From assembly GCA_011375245.1 (NCBI GenBank), contig DRMA01000070.1, positions 1-9,707 on the forward strand: 9,707 nucleotides of DNA. Direction: 5' to 3'. Below, piece after piece: positions 1 to 5,508 of the stretch; within the stretch, counting starts at the first letter, position 1; every line of letters begins with the position of its first letter. Origin of the DNA: Thiothrix sp. (GTDB lineage Bacteria > Pseudomonadota > Gammaproteobacteria > Thiotrichales > Thiotrichaceae). The notes under the pieces are model-generated. The model was not told where the DNA came from, did no database searches, and saw nothing but the letters and a program-made list of their open reading frames with translations. A program made the position numbers and the translations under genes.

Positions 1-510
1 AAAGTTTTCATTGGGACGACCTACTTTACTAGTATGATTATCAAGATAAATGAGCATTGCAGGATCACGTGTAACAGCATGGAGTAATTGCTTAAAATTC
101 CCTAACCCTTGTTGACGAAACAATATGTTTTGTTTTAATAGCAATGAAGGTTGATTAATTTTATTAATGGATGTTGTAAAATGGTTATGCCAAAAAAGTA
201 CCATCCGTTCGATTAAGGGATGTGGCGTGCGTAATAGCATTTGTACTTGCCATTGTTTAAGTAGCTGCTTATCGTTATTTAAGCGGTAATGTAACTTTTT
301 ACGCTGTTGCGGTGTATGTTTTCTATTCCACGTATGCCATCCCATTAATGCAGGTGTTGGTAATGTCCATTGTTTATTTGCCCCATAAACAATCTGACGC
401 ACACTTGCTGTTTTGGTGCTGCTTTGATAATGTTTTAGATCTTGCCAACGTACCCCCATACCTGTACGCACCATCAAATGGCGCATATCTTGTGTTGTTA
501 AGATATTCAT
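1..510 (-). CDS. DUF1800 family protein, N-terminal 170 residues (cut by window edge)
   Basis: I translated the minus strand from the ATG at 508-510; the frame stays open to base 1, so the C-terminal part lies outside the window. The N-terminus (LTTQDMRHLMVRTGMG, residues 4-19) has the shape of the DUF1800 opening, where a His-Leu-x-x-Arg-x-Gly motif follows a short helix. Residues 107-111 (WHNHF) and 149-170, with DPAML, YLDN and a terminal PNENF, match the core of the family, which usually continues into ARELMEL. DUF1800 proteins are typically about 450-600 residues and are often encoded beside a DUF1501 gene; that neighbour would be off the left edge. No signal peptide is visible. The function of the family is not established. 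The start is supported by a purine-rich GAGAGAAGG just upstream (on the minus strand, 514-522). The gene lies downstream of znuA on the same strand, 150 bp away, and probably has its own promoter in that gap. Confidence 0.85.
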   Translation of the reverse strand, partial: MNILTTQDMRHLMVRTGMGVRWQDLKHYQSSTKTASVRQIVYGANKQWTLPTPALMGWHTWNRKHTPQQRKKLHYRLNNDKQLLKQWQVQMLLRTPHPLIERMVLFWHNHFTTSINKINQPSLLLKQNILFRQQGLGNFKQLLHAVTRDPAMLIYLDNHTSKVGRPNENF

Positions 511-660
511 GAACCTTCTCTCGCTGAAGTTTTTTGAAGCTCCCTGCTTCTTATTAGTTGTTAGCACATAGCCCATTGTGCTTTTATGAGTAAAACATAA
601 CCATTGTAATATAATATTTATTTATAATTAGTATGAATTTTAATCAAAATGATAAGTATT
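511..660 (-). other. Intergenic region between znuA stop and DUF1800 start
   Basis: This 150-bp, very AT-rich gap separates the znuA stop from the DUF1800 start, both on the minus strand. Reading the minus strand it holds a loose promoter candidate, TTGATT (642-647) with TATAAA (621-626) after a 15-bp spacer, which is weak. Close to the gene is a small inverted repeat, GAAGC/GCTTC (536-540 and 546-550, 5-nt loop), which would sit in the leader RNA of the DUF1800 gene. I see no clear rho-independent terminator for znuA and no small gene. Confidence 0.35.
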
Positions 661-1644
661 TTATTGGCTTATTTGTTTATATGTTGTTAGACAATCGTGT
701 AATCTATGAGCGATATTATAAAGTAAGTCAGTGTAGTGGTTGTGTGTTACAGGAAGTGTGCTACCAACAGGATCAAGTAGAGTAATATTGATGGAGGTTC
801 CTTCAGTCAGTACTTTGGTCAATGCTTCGCTAGCTGTTGGTTGAGAAACTAAACAGCGTATTTCTGTTGTTTTTATTAGTTGACGTAGATGGTGCATGCT
901 TTTAATGCCGAGTGGCAGGTCTTCATAGAGATTAATTATTTCGGGAGTTTCTAAGCCATAGTGTTTAGCAAAATATTGGAAGCTGACATGGAACATTAAG
1001 TAGGGTTCATGTTGATCATTGCGTAATAATTGGCGAATATTTTGATCAGTTTTCTTAATGTCTTCTATTAGTTTCTGGCTATTTTTTTGATAAAACGGGG
1101 CATGTGTTGGGTCTATTTTTATAAGTTCCACAGTAAGGTATTGAGCTATTTTTATGGCGTTGTTAGGGTTAAGCCAGAAGTGTGGGTCTTGTGATGTTGT
1201 GATGTTGTGTCCTCTTTTATGCTTTACATGCTCCATATGTTTCTCATGTCTTTCATGTCTTTCATGGTGTGAATGTTGGTGCTTTTTAGGCATTGGTAAA
1301 AAGGTGAGCGTAGGACTATCAGCCAAAGTAATAATCGTTTGTGTATTTGGATTGAGTAATGGTGTTATAAATTGTTCAAGTGTTGGTGAAACATAAACAA
1401 CAATAGCAGTCTGTGATAACTTGCGTAAATCAGAAGGACGAAAACTATAGTGGTGTAAGTCAATATTATCAGGTAGTAATTGCGTTGTTTTCATTTGCTT
1501 GCCAACGATAGCATTTACTAGTAAACAAGCAGGTTTAATGGTACAGACAATAGTGCTTGACGATGCTGTTGCAGAGAGAGTTAAAGAGGTGAAGGCGAGC
1601 AGTAAAAAAATGCGTATAATGCAGGTCACTTTTAATAATACCAT
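661..1644 (-). CDS. znuA: ZnuA-type zinc ABC transporter substrate-binding protein
   Basis: Periplasmic solute-binding protein (cluster A-I, ZnuA/TroA family) that captures Zn(II) and delivers it to the ZnuB/ZnuC permease. The 327 residues begin with a clear Sec signal peptide (hydrophobic core about 9-24, likely cleavage after the ATA/AS region near 26-28). Expected metal ligands are present: His64 in LHHYSFRPSD, His155 in DPHFWLNP and His219 in MFHVSFQYF. Between the first two is a His-rich loop, residues 122-146 (DNA 1207-1281), with ten histidines, typical of zinc-specific members. Cys264 and Cys318 are 54 residues apart, matching the disulfide pair of E. coli ZnuA. Length is slightly above E. 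coli ZnuA because of the loop. The start at 1644 is the only in-frame start before the signal peptide; its ribosome binding site is weak. It is divergent from znuC, with 29 bp between starts. Zur repression is expected from the family, but I could not identify a box. Confidence 0.95.
   Translation of the reverse strand: MVLLKVTCIIRIFLLLAFTSLTLSATASSSTIVCTIKPACLLVNAIVGKQMKTTQLLPDNIDLHHYSFRPSDLRKLSQTAIVVYVSPTLEQFITPLLNPNTQTIITLADSPTLTFLPMPKKHQHSHHERHERHEKHMEHVKHKRGHNITTSQDPHFWLNPNNAIKIAQYLTVELIKIDPTHAPFYQKNSQKLIEDIKKTDQNIRQLLRNDQHEPYLMFHVSFQYFAKHYGLETPEIINLYEDLPLGIKSMHHLRQLIKTTEIRCLVSQPTASEALTKVLTEGTSINITLLDPVGSTLPVTHNHYTDLLYNIAHRLHDCLTTYKQISQ
1207..1281 (-). repeat. His-rich loop of ZnuA encoded by short tandem repeats
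   Basis: This segment encodes ZnuA residues 122-146, which contain ten His mixed with Glu, Lys and Arg. Part of it (around 1245-1266) is built from tandem 9-bp units read on the plus strand as CATGTCTTT, giving repeated His-Glu-Arg/Lys triplets. In-frame 9-bp units can expand or contract without breaking the gene. In ZnuA relatives such loops are thought to help gather zinc. Confidence 0.75.
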
Positions 1645-1673
1645 TCTGATGGAGAGAAAATAGACTGAGTTTT
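1645..1673. promoter_or_regulatory. Compact divergent znuA/znuC start region
   Basis: Only 29 bp separate the znuA and znuC start codons, so the promoters must extend into one or both coding regions. On the plus strand the hexamer TATAAT at 1615-1620, inside the signal-peptide codons of znuA, could be a -10 for znuC giving a leader of roughly 45 nt, but no good -35 stands 16-18 bp upstream of it. I looked for a Zur-type palindrome (GTTAT...ATAAC style) from about 1600 to 1700 and found none convincing. The regulatory role is inferred from gene arrangement, not from a recognised site. Confidence 0.35.
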
Positions 1674-2447
1674 ATGCCTAACAAACTACTGTCATTACAC
1701 CATATTTGCTTGTCGTTAGGTCAGCGTGACATCTTGCGTGATATTAGTCTGGAATTACACGCGTCGAGCATTTTAACGGTTATTGGCCCGAATGGGGCGG
1801 GTAAATCAACGCTTATTCGTATTTTATTAGGCTTGCAGCAAGCGAGTTCTGGAATCGTTTGGCTACGTGATAAGTTGAGTATTGGCTATGTACCTCAAAA
1901 ACTGACTATTAATGCGCAGATTCCATTGTCTGTTCGTCGTTTTGTTTCTTTAGCAAGAGCAAAATCGTTTAAACAACATACCCTTGAAAATATAATGGAT
2001 TCTGTTGGTGCATTGCATGTGCTTGATCAACCCGTACATTCTATTTCTGGCGGAGAATTGCAACGTGTTTTATTAGCGCGAGCATTACTGAATGAGCCTG
2101 AATTATTAGTGCTTGATGAGCCTGCTCAGGGGGTTGATATTAATGGACAAGCAGAAATGTATCGTTTAATTGACTGCTTGGTTAAAGAACGTGGTTTTGG
2201 GGTGTTAATGGTTTCTCATGACTTGCATTTGGTCATGGCAAAAGCCGACCAAGTCTTATGTTTAAATCAACATATTTGTTGTCACGGTAAGCCTGAAGCA
2301 GTGAGCCAACATCCTGAATATCTCAAATTATTTGGTAATATTGCTGCCACACGTGATATTGCTATCTATACGCATGATCATGATCATCAACATGGTTTGG
2401 ATGGTAATGTCTGTTCACTAAAAAACTGTGAACGGCGCAAGGCTTAG
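1674..2447 (+). CDS. znuC: ZnuC-type zinc ABC transporter ATP-binding protein
   Basis: Cytoplasmic ATPase subunit of the ZnuABC zinc importer. All ABC nucleotide-binding motifs are in order within 257 residues: Walker A GPNGAGKST (38-46), Q-loop Gln75 in GYVPQ, signature ISGGELQR (124-131), Walker B LLVLDEP (144-150) with catalytic Glu149, and H-loop His182 in VSHD. The C-terminal tail carries a His/Asp cluster, HDHDHQH (234-240), and a Cys-x4-Cys pair (247, 252). A His-rich tail is also seen in E. coli ZnuC and supports zinc rather than manganese or iron as substrate. The ATG at 1674 places the protein at normal family length; its upstream Shine-Dalgarno is poor (GGAGAG lies about 17 nt away). 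The stop overlaps the GTG start of znuB by one base, indicating translational coupling. Together with znuB it forms the plus-strand arm of the divergent znu locus. Confidence 0.95.
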   Translation: MPNKLLSLHHICLSLGQRDILRDISLELHASSILTVIGPNGAGKSTLIRILLGLQQASSGIVWLRDKLSIGYVPQKLTINAQIPLSVRRFVSLARAKSFKQHTLENIMDSVGALHVLDQPVHSISGGELQRVLLARALLNEPELLVLDEPAQGVDINGQAEMYRLIDCLVKERGFGVLMVSHDLHLVMAKADQVLCLNQHICCHGKPEAVSQHPEYLKLFGNIAATRDIAIYTHDHDHQHGLDGNVCSLKNCERRKA

Positions 2448-3256
2448 TGGTTAACAGTATGATTATTGATGATTTTATCTTGCGTGCTTTAATAGCAGGT
2501 CTGTGCGTTGCTGTAATGACAGGCGGTCTAGGGGTTTTTATTCTTTGGCGGCGTATGGTTTATTTTGGGGATACTATTTCTCATGCGTCTTTACTGGGAG
2601 TTTCTTTAGGTTTTTTGTTAGGCGTGAGTATTAATATAGGCATTATTGTTATCAGCTTATTGGTTGCTTTATTAATGGTCTATATGCAACGTAAACGCAG
2701 CTTAGGTAATGACACAATGCTGGGTATACTTGCGCATAGTGCTTTGTCATTGGGGCTGATTACTATGGGATTTATTGAGGGTGTGCAAATTGACTTAAAT
2801 GCATGGCTTTTTGGCGATATTCTTGCAGTTAGTTATACAGATTTAGTCTTTTTATTGCTTGCTACAGTTGTTGTGTGTGGCATTTTAGGAGTTATTTGGC
2901 AGCCACTACTTTCACTAACTGTAGATGAAGACTTAGCGTGTGTGGAAGGGGTAAAGGTGACACAGGTTGGTTTACTTTATACCGCCCTTATTGCCTTAAC
3001 AGTTGCGGTTACGATGAAGGTCATTGGTGCGTTACTCATTTCGTCGATGTTGATTATTCCAGCAGCAGCGGCAAGGCGATTAGTGACAACACCCGAACGT
3101 ATGGCATTGATGGCGATTGTGATTGGCATTATGGCAGTGCTTGGCGGAATGCTTCTTTCATGGTTTTGGGATACACCTGCGGGGCCATCGATTGTGATGG
3201 TTGCAACAACCTTATTTATTGTCATACATTTTATACCACCTTTTCAAACAGGGTAA
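2447..3256 (+). CDS. znuB: ZnuB-type zinc ABC transporter permease
   Basis: Inner-membrane channel subunit (ABC-3 family) of the zinc importer, 269 residues and almost entirely hydrophobic, with about eight membrane segments judged by eye. The N-terminal WRRMVYFGDTISHASLLGV (34-52) and the later stretch KVIGALLISSMLIIPAAAAR (191-210) are hallmark ZnuB/ABC-3 motifs. The latter probably belongs to the region contacting ZnuC. The GTG at 2447 overlaps the znuC stop (TAGTG) and has AAGG four bases upstream. An internal ATG at 2459 (MIIDDFIL) would align better with the short E. coli N-terminus but has a weaker Shine-Dalgarno, so the first four residues are uncertain. No terminator follows; the next gene begins 39 bp downstream. 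Confidence 0.95.
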   Translation: MVNSMIIDDFILRALIAGLCVAVMTGGLGVFILWRRMVYFGDTISHASLLGVSLGFLLGVSINIGIIVISLLVALLMVYMQRKRSLGNDTMLGILAHSALSLGLITMGFIEGVQIDLNAWLFGDILAVSYTDLVFLLLATVVVCGILGVIWQPLLSLTVDEDLACVEGVKVTQVGLLYTALIALTVAVTMKVIGALLISSMLIIPAAAARRLVTTPERMALMAIVIGIMAVLGGMLLSWFWDTPAGPSIVMVATTLFIVIHFIPPFQTG

Positions 3257-3284
3257 TTTTAGTGGGCTGGTAAAAGTATTTTCT

Positions 3285-3290
3285 AAGGAA
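3285..3290 (+). promoter_or_regulatory. Ribosome binding site of the transglycosylase-like gene
   Basis: AAGGAA ends five bases before the ATG at 3296 and fixes this start. It is the best Shine-Dalgarno in the znuCB-transglycosylase group, so this gene could be well translated from the znuCB transcript. Confidence 0.6.
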
Positions 3291-3295
3291 ACTTT

Positions 3296-4087
3296 ATGCT
3301 ATTGAATCGTTTATTGTTAGTTTTTATTTTTTATGGGGTTACGTTTACGAGTGTTTATGCTGTTGAACACTCTTTTGCTCAACAGTATAAAGAGACGTTT
3401 GCACATTTTATTGACACCTCGTTAACGGGAAAAGGACGTGAAAGTTTTGAGGCAATGGTTAAAGAAGTAGAAAATAATATCCAATGGCATGACCAAAAAG
3501 CAAAGAATAAATACCTTGATGCCTATGAGCGTTCATTACCCTTTATGATGAAACTAGGTCGTGATGATGTGCCTAAAATAGTGTTTTTGATTCCTTATCT
3601 TGAATCGACATGGCAAGGGAAAAAAGGCAATCCAGCCTCTGATTATGGCTATTGGCAAATGGTACCAGAAGTGATTAATGAAATTAGACAGCTCGATGAG
3701 GCCTCTGATCGTTTAATGCAAGCGGATGCAAACACGGCACGAGCGGATATTGAACTAAGCACAGAAGCAGCGTTGATTCATTTATACCGTTATTATTTTT
3801 ATTTTCGTCATGTTGCAGGCTTTGCTGAAGAAGATGCGTGGTTATTTAGTATGATTGCCTTTAATTGGGGGGCAGGAAATATTAAGGCAACGATTGCTAC
3901 AATGAAAAAGAAAGGCAAAACAGTGACTTTTTCTTCGTTTTACCATTACTTGTATACCCTAAATAAGATGAAAAAAGGCAAAAGCAAGACGGAAGCACAA
4001 TCTTCACGTGTAGCATTGGAGTATTTGCCAAACTTATGGAATATTATGCTATTAATCCAGCAAAGAAGTAAGTTGGCGAAAAAATGA
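3296..4087 (+). CDS. Secreted lytic transglycosylase-like (SLT-fold) protein
   Basis: Probable periplasmic peptidoglycan-cleaving enzyme with a lysozyme-like SLT domain, 263 residues. Residues 1-22 form a Sec signal peptide with likely cleavage after VYA. The domain spans about 80-200 and carries the usual landmarks: catalytic Glu103 in IPYLESTW (compare the PxxES motif of MltD-type enzymes), ASDYGYWQMVP (114-124) equivalent to the S-x-x-G-x-W-Q block, and AFNWGAGNI (188-196) equivalent to A-Y-N-x-G-x-G-N. The motifs are divergent but all core residues are present, so activity is likely though unproven. There are no LysM repeats, unlike full MltD; the C-terminus is Lys-rich. The start has a strong AAGGAA ribosome binding site, five bases away. 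It lies 39 bp after znuB on the same strand without a terminator, so co-transcription with znuCB, and hence zinc-responsive expression, is a reasonable inference. Confidence 0.8.
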   Translation: MLLNRLLLVFIFYGVTFTSVYAVEHSFAQQYKETFAHFIDTSLTGKGRESFEAMVKEVENNIQWHDQKAKNKYLDAYERSLPFMMKLGRDDVPKIVFLIPYLESTWQGKKGNPASDYGYWQMVPEVINEIRQLDEASDRLMQADANTARADIELSTEAALIHLYRYYFYFRHVAGFAEEDAWLFSMIAFNWGAGNIKATIATMKKKGKTVTFSSFYHYLYTLNKMKKGKSKTEAQSSRVALEYLPNLWNIMLLIQQRSKLAKK

Positions 4088-4109
4088 TTGTTTAGTGTGT
4101 TTCTATAAT

Positions 4110-4151
4110 TTTTCACATAATGGGCTACTGGTTAATGGTTCAATGTGAAAA
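4110..4151. repeat. Spaced 9-bp inverted repeat between transglycosylase gene and ogt
   Basis: TTTTCACAT at 4110-4118 and ATGTGAAAA at 4143-4151 are exact reverse complements separated by 24 bp. It lies 22 bp after the transglycosylase stop and just upstream of the promoter candidate for the methyltransferase gene. As RNA it could form a long-loop hairpin, but no U-tract follows on the plus strand. Equally it could be a pair of half-sites for a regulator. The role is unknown. Confidence 0.45.
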
Positions 4152-4180
4152 GAATTATCTAAATATCGATCAGACTTATC

Positions 4181-4207
4181 TTTACATGATGAAACTATTG
4201 ATATAAT
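4181..4207 (+). promoter_or_regulatory. Extended -10 promoter candidate for the methyltransferase gene
   Basis: TGATATAAT at 4199-4207 is a perfect extended -10 (TGN followed by TATAAT). A TTTACA at 4181-4186 could serve as -35, though the 15-bp spacer is short; extended -10 promoters tolerate weak -35 contacts. Transcription would begin near 4214, giving a leader of about 78 nt to the preferred ATG at 4292. Confidence 0.5.
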
Positions 4208-4291
4208 TCAGGATGGATATAGAAAATGTCATTATCTCTTGTTGTTTTCGCCTATACTGGCTATGCCCAATGTTTTATAAGGAAAGGCGCG

Positions 4292-4897
4292 ATGACAAAT
4301 ACGTTTACTATTGCAGATATTTCTTTTTATTCCTCCTCAGTTGTAAAGGAAGCAGCAGCAATAGAAAATATTGACGTTGACCAGAATACGCTGGTAATTA
4401 CACGTTTTGCTTCACCAGTAAATGATTTTGCGGAGTTGATTGCTGTTGCAAGTCATAAAGGTTTGTGTTTGTTAGAGTATAGTGATACGGGTCGTGTGGA
4501 GCGACAACTTGCCTTATTAAAAAAATACCATGCAGCACCACTTACAGTAGGTAACAGCCCCTTTTTTGCTTTATTGTACCAGCAGTTGCACGCTTATTTT
4601 TCAGGGACATTAACGCATTTTACGGTTCCATTGGATATTCGTGGGACAGCGTTTCAAATACAGGCATGGGATGCATTGTTGACGATTCCCTATGGTGAAA
4701 CACGCTCTTACCAACAACAGGCAGAAGCTATTAATAATCCAAAAGCAGTACGTGCAGTTGCTAATGCCAACCGTAATAATCGTGTGAGTATTATTATTCC
4801 CTGCCATCGCGTTATTGGTAAAAATGGCACAATGACAGGGTATGGTGGTGGTATTTGGCGCAAAGAATATTTGTTAAATTTGGAAGTAAGAACTTAG
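4292..4897 (+). CDS. ogt: Methylated-DNA--protein-cysteine S-methyltransferase (Ogt/AdaC type)
   Basis: Suicide DNA repair protein that moves the alkyl group from O6-alkylguanine (or O4-alkylthymine) to its own cysteine. The active site IIPCHRV places the acceptor at Cys171. The upstream block DIRGTAFQIQAWDALLTIPYGETRSY (115-140, split here into its known parts: RGTAF, W126, IPYGET, SY) and KAVRAVANAN with Arg154 as the base-flipping finger match the AdaC/Ogt DNA-binding fold; WRKEYLL with Glu192 closes it. The Ada N-terminal Cys4-zinc and AraC domains are absent, so this is a stand-alone repair enzyme. I chose the ATG at 4292 because AAGGAAAGG (4279-4287) lies just upstream. An in-frame ATG at 4226 would add 22 residues but has a poor ribosome binding site and an extension unlike the family. 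It is probably transcribed from its own promoter at 4181-4207, with the lipoprotein gene behind it. Confidence 0.92.
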   Translation: MTNTFTIADISFYSSSVVKEAAAIENIDVDQNTLVITRFASPVNDFAELIAVASHKGLCLLEYSDTGRVERQLALLKKYHAAPLTVGNSPFFALLYQQLHAYFSGTLTHFTVPLDIRGTAFQIQAWDALLTIPYGETRSYQQQAEAINNPKAVRAVANANRNNRVSIIIPCHRVIGKNGTMTGYGGGIWRKEYLLNLEVRT

Positions 4898-4920
4898 GTT
4901 TTATCATAATTTTAATTTTA

Positions 4921-4940
4921 TTAACCAACGGTTGGATTAA
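4921..4940. repeat. Near-palindrome upstream of the lipoprotein gene
   Basis: The core CCAACGGTTGG (4925-4935) is a perfect palindrome around a central G. It is flanked by TTAA on both sides with one extra A on the right, making a 20-bp near-symmetrical site. It lies 42 bp before the lipoprotein start. The one-base centre makes it a poor RNA hairpin and a more natural DNA-binding site, but no regulator is recognised. Confidence 0.4.
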
Positions 4941-4982
4941 GGCAAAATGTCTTAGCGAAAGCGTTGCCAAAGGAGAGGTTAG

Positions 4983-5324
4983 ATGTTTAATAAACGTTTC
5001 AAAATCGGTATTATTATTTTCATTACAAGTTTATTGATAAGTTGTGGTGCAACACCAAAAAATAAGTTAGTTGGTAAGTGGGCGGATGCAGGGCAAGAGA
5101 AGTCAGGGGATTATATGGAGTTTCTTGAGGATCATACGGTTGTTATGCATACAAAAGCCGTGCAAACGCCTCTTTTAGGTAAATGGGCTATAGCGGATGG
5201 AGGGAGTGTAAAAGTAGACTTAACCGTTGCTGAGACAACACAGAGTATTTTATTTCAATTTGAGGATGATCAGCTTAGCTCAACAGGACCTAATGGTGCT
5301 AAAAATAAGTTAGTCAAGCTTTAG
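4983..5324 (+). CDS. Small putative lipoprotein of unknown function
   Basis: I do not recognise a named family. The 113-residue product begins with a basic N-terminus, a hydrophobic segment and a lipobox LLIS-Cys21, so it should be processed by signal peptidase II and lipid-anchored; the residues after Cys21 are Gly-Ala, with no Asp at +2, which favours outer-membrane sorting. The mature part is about 92 residues and rich in alternating polar/hydrophobic stretches suggesting a small beta-sheet fold. GKWA occurs twice (31-34 and 66-69), and KNKLV occurs near both ends (26-30 and 107-111), so it may be built from two similar halves, in the manner of small lipocalin-like domains. The start is well supported by AAAGGAGAGG seven bases upstream. 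It follows the methyltransferase gene by 85 bp and precedes a strong terminator, so the two may share a transcript. Confidence 0.75.
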   Translation: MFNKRFKIGIIIFITSLLISCGATPKNKLVGKWADAGQEKSGDYMEFLEDHTVVMHTKAVQTPLLGKWAIADGGSVKVDLTVAETTQSILFQFEDDQLSSTGPNGAKNKLVKL

Positions 5325-5375
5325 CATAGCGTTTTGCGCTTAAATAATTTCTCAGATAAGTGAGTATTTAGATAG

Positions 5376-5407
5376 CGTGGGACTATTTTTGTCCCACGAT
5401 TTTATTT
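5376..5407 (+). terminator. Rho-independent terminator after the lipoprotein gene
   Basis: A perfect 8-bp stem, CGTGGGAC (5376-5383) and GTCCCACG (5391-5398), with a 7-nt TATTTTT loop, is followed by ATTTTATTT. It ends plus-strand transcription 52 bp after the lipoprotein stop. The minus-strand side lacks a comparable T-tract, so it is probably one-directional. Confidence 0.85.
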
Positions 5408-5508
5408 GTAGAGAATTAGCTCGTTACGTAAACAGATTAGAAGCATGTTTGAGCGTAGTGAATTCCTGCTGATTTAAGAATAACCAATATGGCTTGTTGG
5501 ATTTGTTA
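5408..5508. other. Intergenic gap between convergent genes
   Basis: About 100 bp lie between the plus-strand terminator and the end of the minus-strand permease gene. I see no gene and no clear terminator for the permease transcript; only a weak AAACA/TGTTT inverted repeat near 5429-5450 is present. Confidence 0.4.

Noticed and set aside
312..512. Plus-strand open frame opposite the DUF1800 gene
   Set aside because: The opposite strand shows clear DUF1800 motifs; this frame has no ribosome binding site or recognisable motif.
642..660. Fur-box-like AT-rich sequence (ATGATAAG) in the gap before the DUF1800 gene
   Set aside because: Roughly 11 of 19 positions agree with the classic Fur consensus by hand alignment, which is no more than AT-rich sequence may give by chance.
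1611..1623. TGCGTATAATGCA as a possible Zur half-palindrome
   Set aside because: Only the outer TGC/GCA and one further pair match; it does not resemble known Zur boxes and lies in the znuA signal-peptide codons.
2938..3273. Plus-strand frame overlapping the end of znuB
   Set aside because: It is out of frame with a clearly conserved permease and has no family features.
4226..4291. N-terminal extension of the methyltransferase from the ATG at 4226
   Set aside because: The ATG at 4292 has a far better ribosome binding site, and the 22 extra residues do not look like the family; kept only as an alternative start.
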